A DNA stretch of 7,510 nt, taken from assembly GCA_017858295.1 (NCBI GenBank), contig JAFMBU010000077.1, positions 1 through 7,510 of the forward strand, read 5' to 3'. A program made the translations under genes and the position numbers. Source of the DNA: Porticoccaceae bacterium (GTDB lineage: Bacteria; Pseudomonadota; Gammaproteobacteria; Pseudomonadales; Porticoccaceae). The notes beneath the pieces were generated by a model. That model had not been told where the DNA came from and made no database searches. It saw only the letters and a list, made by a program, of their open reading frames with translations. How positions within the stretch are numbered: position 1 is the stretch's first letter; every line of letters begins with the position of its first letter. This document shows, one piece after another, positions 1 to 6,526 of this stretch.

Positions 1-416
1 CGGTACACGGTTATATCAGCCAGTCCGATAAAGGGGATCTGGTGATTGGTGCCGGTGTCGACAGTTATAACGGCTATGGCCAGCGCGGCTCTTTCCATGT
101 GGTTGAACACACCATTCAAGCTATCTGCGAGCTATTTCCTGCCTTTAGTCGAGTGCGCATGAATCGCCAGTGGGGCGGTATTGTGGACACCTGCCCCGAT
201 GCCTGTCCGATTATCAGCAAGACCTCGGTTGAGGGTCTCTACTTCAACTGCGGCTGGGGTACCGGCGGCTTTAAAGCCACTCCTGGCTCCGGTTATGTAT
301 TTGCTGACACCGTGGCCAATGACCGTCCTCATCCACTGGCTGCGGCATTTAATATTGACCGCTTTAATACCGGCGCGCTGATCGATGAACACGGCGCCGC
401 TGGTGTGGCTCACTAA
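1..416 (+). CDS. soxB: Sarcosine oxidase beta subunit, C-terminal part (5' end outside window)
   Basis: Partial gene, open from the window edge (reading frame from base 3), giving the last 137 residues before TAA at 414-416. SoxB of heterotetrameric sarcosine oxidase is a cytoplasmic FAD/FMN amine oxidase (DAO family) that oxidises the N-methyl group of sarcosine; full-length members have about 410-420 residues, so roughly two thirds is missing. The C-terminal hallmarks are visible: a substrate-domain strand reading GDLVIGAGVDSYNGYGQRGSF, then RQWGGIVDTCPDACPII, and the very conserved FAD-domain motif YFNCGWGTGGFKATPGSG followed by the tail FNTGALIDEHGAAGVAH. The Lys in GGFKATPG is strictly kept in the family and lies near the flavin. 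The covalent-FMN histidine known in this family should lie upstream and cannot be checked here. It heads the soxBDAG string, 28 bp before soxD. Apparent internal starts such as the GTG at 42 are not real starts, because homology continues upstream. Confidence 0.97.
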   Translation, partial: VHGYISQSDKGDLVIGAGVDSYNGYGQRGSFHVVEHTIQAICELFPAFSRVRMNRQWGGIVDTCPDACPIISKTSVEGLYFNCGWGTGGFKATPGSGYVFADTVANDRPHPLAAAFNIDRFNTGALIDEHGAAGVAH

Positions 417-444
417 ACATGATTGCTAAAATCGCGAGAAAAAT

Positions 445-735
445 ATGTTACTAATCCATTGCCCCCACTGTCAGGAACACCGCGAAGAGGAAGAGTTTAG
501 CTATGGCGGCGAAGCCCACATAGTGCGCCCTCTGGAGCCTGAAGCGCTAAATGACCAAGAGTGGGGTGACTACCTGTTCTTTCGCACCAATTCCCGAGGT
601 ATCCACCATGAGATGTGGTATCACTCGGTGGGTTGTCGACGCTATTTTAATGCCACCCGCAATACCGTCACTTACGAGATTTTAGAAACCTATAAAACGG
701 GCACCCAGCCAACTATCACTGGAGCTAAGTTATGA
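445..735 (+). CDS. soxD: Sarcosine oxidase delta subunit (zinc-binding)
   Basis: 96-residue protein, the usual size for SoxD, the small zinc-binding delta subunit that docks on SoxA/SoxB in heterotetrameric sarcosine oxidase. The sequence shows the family pattern: N-terminal CPHC (C6, C9), the central stretch WGDYLFFRTNSRGIHHEMWYH, and HSVGCRRYF (H60, C64). C6, C9, the histidine at 59/60 and C64 match the Cys/His zinc ligands known for the family. The ending NTVTYEILETYK is also typical. A weak purine-rich element (GCGAGAA, 434-440) precedes the ATG by four bases. The stop codon TGA (733-735) overlaps the soxA ATG as ATGA, a classic coupling arrangement. The subunit has no known catalytic residues and is thought to help assembly. 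Confidence 0.97.
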   Translation: MLLIHCPHCQEHREEEEFSYGGEAHIVRPLEPEALNDQEWGDYLFFRTNSRGIHHEMWYHSVGCRRYFNATRNTVTYEILETYKTGTQPTITGAKL

Positions 736-3700
736 GCTCTAATCGAGAGAGTCCTAATCAAGTGCGCCCTAATCAAGAGCGCCCTAATCGTCTGCCAACT
801 CATACCGGAACCGCTATCGACTTTACCTTCAACGGTGTGGCGCTGCAGGGCATAGCGGGCGACACTCTGGCTTCGGCGCTGCTGGCCAATGGCGTGAATG
901 TAGTCGGGCGCAGCTTTAAATATGGTCGTCCCCGGGGAATCTTTGGCCATGGTGCCGAAGAGCCCAACGGCATTATTCAGCTGGGTTCAGGAGCGGGCAC
1001 TGTGCCCAATCTCAAAGCTACCCAGGTTGAACTCTACCAAGGGCTTGAAGCGTCCAGTGTCAATGGCTGGCCCAGTGTGAACTTCGATGTAATGGGCCTA
1101 GTTGGCGCCTTTGGTCGCCTTATGCCTCCGGGGTTTTACTACAAAACCTTTATGTACCCGAAAAAACTCTGGATGACCTACGAGCACTTTATCCGCAAGG
1201 CTGCCGGTTTGGGCGCCACGCCAGTGGAAGCGGACCCTGACAGCTACGATAAACTCAATCAGCACTGTGATGTGCTGGTGGTGGGAGCAGGCCCAGCGGG
1301 ATTAGTCGCCGCCCGGGAAGCTGCGCGCACCGGCGCCCGAGTGATTATTGCCGACGAGCAGTCTGAGTTTGGCGGCAGTTTGCTGGCTTCGAAGCAGTCT
1401 ATTGATGGGCTGCTGGCAACGGATTGGGTCGCCAGTCTGGCGACTGAACTCAAGGCCTATAGCAATGTGCAGTTGTTGCCGCGCAGCACAGTGTTTGGCT
1501 ACTACGACCATAATTTTTTAACGATCTTAGAGCGCCGCACAGATCATCTGGGCCTGACCTCTGCCCACCAGGTGCGGCAGCGTATACATCGGGTGAGGGC
1601 AGCTCAGGTAGTGTTGGCCACTGGTGCCTTTGAACGTCCACTGGTGTTTGCTCACAACGATATTCCCGGCGTTATGCTGGCCTCATCGGTGTCTACTTAC
1701 GTCAATCGCTATGGCGTGGCCCCGGGCAATAAGCTAGTGCTCTTCACCACTAATGACAATGCCTATCAGACTGCCTTAGATTGGCATCAGACTGGTCGTG
1801 AAGTGGTTGCAGTAATTGATACCCGTGCAGATCCCAGTGGCGATATTGTCGCCGCGGTGAAAGCTCTGGGTATAGATGTGATTGCGGGCCATGGACTTAT
1901 TGAAGCCCAGGGGCGCAAGCGAGTTAAGCGCGCCCTGATTGCTCCGATTAATAAGGCGGGTACCGAAGTAAGCGGTGCAGTGCGAGCTTTGGACTGCGAC
2001 TTGATTGCCTGTTCTGGCGGCTGGAGTCCAGCGGTTCACCTGAGCTCCCATACAGGTGCCAAACCGATTTGGGATGAAAGCATTGTTGGCTTTAGACCGG
2101 GCAAATCCATTCAACAGGAGCGTTCAGCCGGAGCCTGCAGAGGCACCTTTGATCTGGCGGGATGCTTGGCCGAGGGCGCCAGTGCCGGTGCTGTTGCGGC
2201 CAGCCTCTCTGGTTATGGAGAGGGTAACAGGCAATTTCCAGTCTGCGCGGTGGAGGAGTTTGCCGAGCAGCCGCAGCAGGCCTTATTTTTGGTGCCCCAT
2301 ACCAAAAGCACCAGTCGAGCGCCGAGTCAATTTGTCGATTTTCAATTAGATGTCAGTGCCAGTGCCATTGAGTTGGCGGTGCGGGAAGGCTTTGAATCCG
2401 TTGAGCATGTGAAGCGTTACACCGCTCTGGGTTTTGGTACAGATCAGGGCAAACTGGGCAATATTAATGGTATGGCGATTTTAGCCAATGCCCTTGAACA
2501 GAGTATTGCCGAGACTGGTACGACAATCTTCCGTCCCTCCTACACACCGACGACCTTTGGCGCGATCGCCGGGCGCGATGTCAATAATCTATTTGACCCT
2601 GAACGCTACACCGCCATGCATCGCTGGCATCAAGAGCGCGGTGCCGAGTTTGAAAATGTCGGTCAGTGGAAGCGCCCTTGGTTCTTTCCTCAGCAGGGCG
2701 AGACCATGCAAGATGCGGTTAACCGTGAAGGGCTCGCGGTACGCAACAGTGTCGGTATTTTGGACGCTACGACTCTGGGTAAAATTGATATTCAGGGGCC
2801 GGACGCGGCAGAGTTTATTACCCGCATGTACAGCAATTCCTATTTAAAATTAGCGCCGGGAAAATGTCGCTATGGGGTGATGCTCAAAGAAGATGGCATG
2901 ATCTTCGACGACGGCGTCTGTGCCTGTCTGGGTGAGAATCACTATCTGATGTTTACCACCACTGGTGGAGCTGCTGGGGTGCTGGCTTGGCTCGAGTTGT
3001 GGCAGCAGACCGAATGGCCGGATCTGCAAGTTTACTTTACCTCGGTGACCGACCACTGGACCACGGCTACGGTGACCGGCCCCAATGCGCGCAAGGTAAT
3101 CGCCAAAGTCTGTAGCGATATAGAACTGTCGAATGAGAATTTCGCGTTTATGGATTGGCGCGATGGCACGGTGGCTGGGGTTAAGGCGAGAATTTTCCGC
3201 ATCAGCTTTACCGGGGAACTGTCTTATGAAGTCAATGTGCCTGCCCATTATGGCCGCCATGTTTGGGAGGCCTTAATGGCCGCCGGTGAAGAGTTTAATA
3301 TCACCCCATATGGCACAGAAACCATGCATGTTCTGCGCGCCGAAAAGGGCTTTATTATTGTCGGTCAAGACACGGACGGCTCCATGACCCCCGCAGATAT
3401 GAATATGGATTGGGTCGTGGGTAAGAACAAAACCTTTAGTTTTATCGGCAAGCGATCCCTCCAGCGCAGCGATATGCTGCGGCAAAATCGCAAGCAGCTG
3501 GTGGGTCTAAAAACCTTGCAAGCTGAAACGGTTTTGCCCGAGGGGGCACAGATTGTCTTTGATGATAAGCAAGCAATACCCATGTCCATGCAGGGCCATG
3601 TGACGTCGAGTTATTACAGTGCCAGCCTGGGACATTCCATCGCCTTGGCGGTGGTTAAAGGCGGTCACAGCAGATTGGGGCAGATAGTCCATTGCCCTCT

Positions 3701-3779
3701 GGCGGATGGTCGCAGTATTGCAGCAGAAATTGTCAGTTCGGTGTTTTATGATCCCCAGGGAGAGCGTCACCATGTCTAA
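732..3779 (+). CDS. soxA: Sarcosine oxidase alpha subunit (NAD- and folate-binding)
   Basis: 1015-residue large subunit, slightly longer than typical family members (about 965-1005). Domains in order: an unusual repeat tail (residues 3-22); a ferredoxin-like Fer2_4 fold (about 28-110) with no cysteine, so no Fe-S cluster, as is normal for SoxA; a dinucleotide-binding domain starting CDVLVVGAGPAGLVAA with GxGxxG at 185-190 and acidic D208/E209 at the end of the second strand; the ATGAFERP motif (296-303); a second nucleotide-fold strand VLFTTNDNAY (336-345); a BFD-like helical piece from about 534 (FVDFQLDVSASAIEL); then a GcvT-type aminomethyltransferase half (about 620-890) with SFTGELSYEV (825-834) and a GcvT C-terminal barrel (about 900-1010). 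The GcvT half binds tetrahydrofolate and takes the methylene group from the imine made at SoxB, giving 5,10-methylene-THF and glycine. The start at 732 is supported by GGAG at 721-724 and the ATGA overlap with soxD. The 3' end overlaps soxG by 8 bp. Confidence 0.97.
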   Translation: MSSNRESPNQVRPNQERPNRLPTHTGTAIDFTFNGVALQGIAGDTLASALLANGVNVVGRSFKYGRPRGIFGHGAEEPNGIIQLGSGAGTVPNLKATQVELYQGLEASSVNGWPSVNFDVMGLVGAFGRLMPPGFYYKTFMYPKKLWMTYEHFIRKAAGLGATPVEADPDSYDKLNQHCDVLVVGAGPAGLVAAREAARTGARVIIADEQSEFGGSLLASKQSIDGLLATDWVASLATELKAYSNVQLLPRSTVFGYYDHNFLTILERRTDHLGLTSAHQVRQRIHRVRAAQVVLATGAFERPLVFAHNDIPGVMLASSVSTYVNRYGVAPGNKLVLFTTNDNAYQTALDWHQTGREVVAVIDTRADPSGDIVAAVKALGIDVIAGHGLIEAQGRKRVKRALIAPINKAGTEVSGAVRALDCDLIACSGGWSPAVHLSSHTGAKPIWDESIVGFRPGKSIQQERSAGACRGTFDLAGCLAEGASAGAVAASLSGYGEGNRQFPVCAVEEFAEQPQQALFLVPHTKSTSRAPSQFVDFQLDVSASAIELAVREGFESVEHVKRYTALGFGTDQGKLGNINGMAILANALEQSIAETGTTIFRPSYTPTTFGAIAGRDVNNLFDPERYTAMHRWHQERGAEFENVGQWKRPWFFPQQGETMQDAVNREGLAVRNSVGILDATTLGKIDIQGPDAAEFITRMYSNSYLKLAPGKCRYGVMLKEDGMIFDDGVCACLGENHYLMFTTTGGAAGVLAWLELWQQTEWPDLQVYFTSVTDHWTTATVTGPNARKVIAKVCSDIELSNENFAFMDWRDGTVAGVKARIFRISFTGELSYEVNVPAHYGRHVWEALMAAGEEFNITPYGTETMHVLRAEKGFIIVGQDTDGSMTPADMNMDWVVGKNKTFSFIGKRSLQRSDMLRQNRKQLVGLKTLQAETVLPEGAQIVFDDKQAIPMSMQGHVTSSYYSASLGHSIALAVVKGGHSRLGQIVHCPLADGRSIAAEIVSSVFYDPQGERHHV
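739..789 (+). repeat. 15 bp in-frame tandem repeat in the soxA 5' end
   Basis: The hexamer CTAATC recurs at exact 15 bp steps at 739, 754, 769 and 784. The middle units, CTAATCAAGTGCGCC (754-768) and CTAATCAAGAGCGCC (769-783), differ by one base; the first unit and the start of the fourth are more diverged. Because 15 is a multiple of three the frame is kept, and the array encodes pentapeptides SNRES, PNQVR, PNQER and PNRLP (residues 3-22). The segment is hydrophilic, proline- and asparagine-rich and probably disordered. It precedes the conserved SoxA fold, which begins near residue 28. Slipped-strand duplication is the likely origin. Confidence 0.85.
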
Positions 3780-4407
3780 TGTTATCAAGCTTGAATCGCC
3801 GCTGAATTATTTTCATGGGTCATTTAATAAAAGCAGCGCCCCTGAGAGACTGTTTAATGATCAAATCGATTGTGACCTAGTGATCAAAGAAGCGCCGCTG
3901 AGTGCCCACTTAAACTTGCGTGGGAATGCCGACGACAGCCACTTTTGCTCTGCAGTGGCCAAGGTTTTAGCTGTGGCTCTGCCACTGCAGCCCGGCACCT
4001 ACCAGCGCAATGCTAATACCAGTATCTATTGGCTCGGTCCCAGTGAGTGGCTGATTGTACAGGAGGGCGGCGATGCCGCTGCCATAGAGGCGAGATTGAG
4101 GGAATCTCTAGAAGGCCATATCTCGATTGTCGATGTTAGCGGTGGCCAGACCTGTATTAATTTACGCGGTGTTGCTGTCGCCACCGTGCTGAAAAAATCC
4201 AGTATCTATGACTTTGAAGGCTGGGCTGCGGCCACCCCAAACTCTGGGCGCGTCGCGCAAACTCCCTTTGCCAAAGCGTCGGCGGCGGTCAGTAACAGGT
4301 CAGATGGTTCCTATGATCTGGTGATTAGGCGCAGCTTTGCAGACTATTTGGCCCAGTGGTTGTTGGATGCGGGTGCAGAGTTTGGCGTTCGCATAGAGCA
4401 AGGTTGA
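3772..4407 (+). CDS. soxG: Sarcosine oxidase gamma subunit
   Basis: 211-residue protein of the SoxG family (usual length about 200-210), the gamma subunit of heterotetrameric sarcosine oxidase, a cytoplasmic structural partner of SoxA with a GcvT-related fold. Recognisable motifs are SPLNYF near the N-terminus, WLGPSEWLI (87-95), the strand-turn VDVSGGQT (120-127), KSSIYDF (142-148) and the C-terminal RRSFADYLAQWL (186-197). The ATG at 3772 is chosen because AGGGAGAG (3757-3764) sits seven bases upstream and the family N-terminus begins near there; a longer frame reaches back to a GTG at 3706, but those 22 extra codons lie inside soxA and resemble nothing in the family. It overlaps the soxA stop by 8 bp, so translation is probably coupled. 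It is the last sox gene here; folate genes such as purU or folD that sometimes follow are absent. Confidence 0.95.
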   Translation: MSNVIKLESPLNYFHGSFNKSSAPERLFNDQIDCDLVIKEAPLSAHLNLRGNADDSHFCSAVAKVLAVALPLQPGTYQRNANTSIYWLGPSEWLIVQEGGDAAAIEARLRESLEGHISIVDVSGGQTCINLRGVAVATVLKKSSIYDFEGWAAATPNSGRVAQTPFAKASAAVSNRSDGSYDLVIRRSFADYLAQWLLDAGAEFGVRIEQG

Positions 4408-4415
4408 CGGAATAA

Positions 4416-4470
4416 AGCGCTGTGGCCCCGTGCTGATGGCCACTGTCGCTCTATGAGCGCTGTTTATATT
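4416..4470 (+). terminator. Possible terminator hairpin after soxG
   Basis: An imperfect inverted repeat starts eight bases after the soxG stop codon. AGCGC-T-GTGGCC (4416-4427) pairs with GGCCAC-T-G(T)CGCT (4438-4450) around a 10-base loop, giving about 11 pairs with one T-T mismatch and one bulged T. A second, overlapping hairpin CGCTC-TAT-GAGCG (4447-4459) is followed by CTGTTTATATT, a moderately T-rich tract. Neither is a textbook intrinsic terminator, because the T tract is interrupted and lies 10 bases from the stronger stem, but the position between two unrelated operons fits. On the opposite strand the strong stem is followed at once by TTTATT, though no minus-strand gene is apparent to terminate. 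Confidence 0.4.
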
Positions 4471-4483
4471 CGCCTTATCTCCT

Positions 4484-4489
4484 TATAAT
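4484..4489 (+). promoter_or_regulatory. Candidate -10 box of the dnaX-ybaB-recR promoter
   Basis: A perfect sigma70 -10 hexamer TATAAT lies 30 bases upstream of the dnaX ATG in the only sizeable intergenic space of the window. The expected -35 region (about 4460-4467, CTGTTTAT) matches TTGACA poorly and there is no TG extension, so the promoter would be weak at -35 or need an activator. Transcription starting near 4496 would give a leader of about 24 bases. That leader (4496-4519) has no clear Shine-Dalgarno sequence. The call rests on position and the -10 match only. Confidence 0.5.
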
Positions 4490-4519
4490 GGCTTTTTTGC
4501 ATACTAAGCCGTCGCTACT

Positions 4520-6499
4520 ATGAGTTACCAAGTACTTGCCCGCAAATGGCGCCCGCGTATTTTCGCCGAAATGGCTGGTCAGCAACATGTGTTGCAGGCG
4601 CTGATCAATGCTCTCGATCACGATCGATTGCACCATGCCTATCTGTTTACCGGGACCCGGGGAGTGGGTAAAACCACTATTGCTCGGATCCTCTCGAAAT
4701 GCCTCAACTGTGAAGCCGGTGTCAGTTCGGTTCCCTGCGGTCAATGTTCCTCCTGTACTGAGATCAGCGAAGGGCGGTTTATCGATCTGATTGAGGTGGA
4801 TGCTGCATCTCGCACTGGCGTAGATGATATGCGCGAGCTGCTGGACAATGTTCAGTATGCGCCCTCTAGAGGTCGCTACAAGATCTATCTTATCGATGAA
4901 GTGCATATGCTCTCCAAATCGAGCTTTGCTGCGCTGCTGAAAACCCTCGAAGAGCCGCCGCCTCACGTAAAGTTTTTGTTCGCCACCACGGATCCGCAGA
5001 AATTGCCGATCACGGTGTTGTCTAGATGTCTGCAGTTCAATCTTAAAAACCTCAGCGCTGAGCGTATTACCGAACATCTACAATTTGTTCTCGGTGAAGA
5101 GCAGGTGCCCTTTGAAGATGCCGCGCTCTGGTCTCTGGCACGGGCTGCTGACGGCAGTATGCGCGATGCTTTAAGTCTTACAGATCAGGCTATTGGCCAT
5201 GGCGGTGGCCAGGTCAATGAGGGCGACGTCAGCGCCATGTTGGGCACGATCGAACGCAGTTATGTGGTTGATATTTGTCAGGCATTGATCTCCGGTTCAG
5301 GTACCGAATTGCTTGCTGCAATAGGCCGTATGGCTGAGCAGGCGCCGGACTATGATGCGGCCCTAACCGATATATTATCGGTCTGGCATCAGGTGGCCAT
5401 TGTGCAGACGGTTCCCGAAGCGCTGGATAAAGGCGTGTCGAATTACTCTGAGTTGCTGGCTCTGGCGGCGGCGGTGAGTCGCGAAGACACCCAGCTGTTT
5501 TATCAAATCTGTCTGTTGGGACGCAAAGATTTACAGCTCTCTCCGGATGCCAAATCCGGTTTTGAAATGGTTATGTTGCGGGCACTGGCGTTTCGCCCCC
5601 AGACCTCGCCGCGAGTTGGCTCTGTGCCAACTGCTGCGGCTGCGGCAAGCAGCGGCACTGGTTCGGCTAACCCTGACAGTGCCTCTGCAGCAATTCCTCC
5701 GCCGGAGGTGGAGCCAAGCGTAAAAAAGTCTGAAGCGGTAGTCTCGGCGGTTGCCGATGACAGGCCGCCCTGGGAATCTCATGTCGAAACTGCGCTAGCT
5801 GCGCCAACTGTGCAGGCTGAAAAGGCTGCTGTCGCACCCGTTGTTGTGCCTCTTGCTGTACCTCTTGCTGTACCTCTTGTTGTAACTGGTGATGCAACTG
5901 TTGATGCAGCAGTTGTCGCAGATGAGGGCCAAGCCATTGTTGAACCAGTGGCGCAATCCCCGGCTCCATTAGTGGTTGAATCACCGGTCGAGCTCTATCA
6001 AGACGCTGTGCAACAGACGCCTCAAGAGACTAACGACCAGAAAGCATCATCGCAGGCGCCAGCGGCCATAGAGGTACCGGCCATAGAGGTACCGGCCCCG
6101 ATCCCGCTGGAGCATTTTACATCCGACAACTGGATTCAGTTGCGCCGCCAGTTAAGCATAGGCGCGTCCCTGGGTGAGATTGCCAGCCACTGCCTCTATT
6201 TGGGTCGCAGCGGGCAACAGCTTAATTTTTTGATCGATAGCGACCACAACAGTCTCTATGACGATCCCCATCAGCAGCAGTTTAGTGAGGCCTTGAGTGA
6301 CTATTTTCAGCAGCCAGTGACTGTTGACATTACATTGGGTGTCGCGGAGAAGGAAACCCCTCGTGCGGCGACCACTAGAGAGAAGGCCGAACGCTTGGTT
6401 GAGGCCGTAGAGAGTCTTAATGGGGATCCTGCAGTGGTAAAATTTAAACAGCTTTTTGATGGCGTGCTTGATGAGCGCTCAGTGCGTCCCATAGATTAA
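4520..6499 (+). CDS. dnaX: DNA polymerase III subunits tau and gamma (clamp loader ATPase)
   Basis: 659-residue full-length (tau) product; E. coli tau has 643. DnaX is the AAA+ motor of the clamp loader that places the beta sliding clamp on primed DNA, and tau also ties polymerase cores and DnaB helicase together. Visible: canonical start MSYQVLARKWRP; Walker A GTRGVGKT (45-52); zinc cysteines C64, C73, C76, C79, at the same positions as in E. coli; Walker B LIDEVHM (124-130); FATTDPQKLP sensor-1 region; arginine-finger SRC (168-170). Domain III runs to about residue 365. A low-complexity Ala/Pro/Val linker (about 370-525) with two microrepeats leads to the tau-specific, polymerase-binding domain V (from about 528) ending in DERSVRPID, close to the E. 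coli tail. An A AAA AAG frameshift site at codons 401-403 predicts a 404-residue gamma form. It is the first gene of dnaX-ybaB-recR. No clear Shine-Dalgarno precedes the ATG. Confidence 0.97.
   Translation: MSYQVLARKWRPRIFAEMAGQQHVLQALINALDHDRLHHAYLFTGTRGVGKTTIARILSKCLNCEAGVSSVPCGQCSSCTEISEGRFIDLIEVDAASRTGVDDMRELLDNVQYAPSRGRYKIYLIDEVHMLSKSSFAALLKTLEEPPPHVKFLFATTDPQKLPITVLSRCLQFNLKNLSAERITEHLQFVLGEEQVPFEDAALWSLARAADGSMRDALSLTDQAIGHGGGQVNEGDVSAMLGTIERSYVVDICQALISGSGTELLAAIGRMAEQAPDYDAALTDILSVWHQVAIVQTVPEALDKGVSNYSELLALAAAVSREDTQLFYQICLLGRKDLQLSPDAKSGFEMVMLRALAFRPQTSPRVGSVPTAAAAASSGTGSANPDSASAAIPPPEVEPSVKKSEAVVSAVADDRPPWESHVETALAAPTVQAEKAAVAPVVVPLAVPLAVPLVVTGDATVDAAVVADEGQAIVEPVAQSPAPLVVESPVELYQDAVQQTPQETNDQKASSQAPAAIEVPAIEVPAPIPLEHFTSDNWIQLRRQLSIGASLGEIASHCLYLGRSGQQLNFLIDSDHNSLYDDPHQQQFSEALSDYFQQPVTVDITLGVAEKETPRAATTREKAERLVEAVESLNGDPAVVKFKQLFDGVLDERSVRPID
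5704..5768 (+). other. dnaX: Predicted programmed -1 ribosomal frameshift cassette in dnaX (makes gamma)
   Basis: Four parts occur in the order and spacing known from E. coli dnaX. First, a purine-rich Shine-Dalgarno-like stretch GGAGGTGGAG (5704-5713) ends eight bases before the slippery site. Second, the heptamer A AAA AAG (5722-5728) sits in the correct phase: zero-frame codons are GTA AAA AAG. Third, after a -1 slip the next codons are GTC then TGA (5731-5733), so the product stops after K402-K403-V404; zero frame continues TCT GAA. Fourth, six bases after the heptamer a stem-loop begins: GTCTCGGC (5741-5748), GGTT loop, GCCGATGAC (5753-5761) with one bulged T, extended by outer pairs GCGG (5735-5738) with CCGC (5765-5768). 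The gamma product (bases 4520-5728 then 5728-5733) would keep domains I-III and lack domain V. Seen directly: the parts. Inferred: that they function here. Confidence 0.85.
5837..5884 (+). repeat. 12 bp in-frame tandem repeat in the tau linker
   Basis: Two perfect copies of CCTCTTGCTGTA (5849-5860, 5861-5872) are followed by a one-base variant (5873-5884) and preceded by a more diverged unit CCCGTTGTTGTG (5837-5848). The array encodes PVVV-PLAV-PLAV-PLVV (residues 440-455) in the flexible linker between DnaX domain III and domain V. It keeps the frame, is downstream of the frameshift stop, and so would be present in tau only. Confidence 0.85.
6064..6097 (+). repeat. 15 bp in-frame duplication in the tau linker
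   Basis: GGCCATAGAGGTACC occurs twice back to back (6064-6078 and 6079-6093), followed by a further GGCC. It encodes two IEVPA units (residues 517-526) just before domain V of tau. The identity of the copies suggests a recent slippage duplication. It is probably neutral linker variation. Confidence 0.85.
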
Positions 6500-6526
6500 C
6501 CTCCAAATGATTGAATAGAGAGTCCC

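Noticed and set aside
42..44. GTG at 42 as the start of a separate small gene
   Set aside because: The frame is open to the window edge and upstream codons (VHGYISQSDKGDL) continue the SoxB homology, so this is an internal valine.
739..789. CRISPR-like array
   Set aside because: Units are contiguous 15 bp repeats with no spacers and lie in frame inside soxA, so they are coding microrepeats.
760..1000. Functional [2Fe-2S] cluster in the Fer2-like domain of SoxA
   Set aside because: No cysteine occurs before C179, so no cluster ligands are present; this is normal for SoxA.
2850..3260. 136-codon minus-strand open frame within soxA
   Set aside because: Shadow of the conserved GcvT-like part of SoxA; no ribosome binding site or protein family features seen.
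3706..3771. Longer soxG starting at the GTG at 3706
   Set aside because: The added 22 codons overlap the soxA end and do not look like SoxG; AGGGAGAG correctly spaced before the ATG at 3772 favours the shorter form.
4408..4519. Possible SRP 4.5S RNA (ffs) or tRNA before dnaX
   Set aside because: The gap is only 112 bp and lacks the conserved SRP core (GGAAGGAAGCA-type loop) and any tRNA-like cloverleaf or TTCGAATC arm.
4475..5077. 200-codon open frame on the minus strand opposite the 5' part of dnaX
   Set aside because: It lies entirely against a confidently identified gene and its flanking promoter region; the translation has no recognisable motif. Its openness follows from the codon bias of dnaX.
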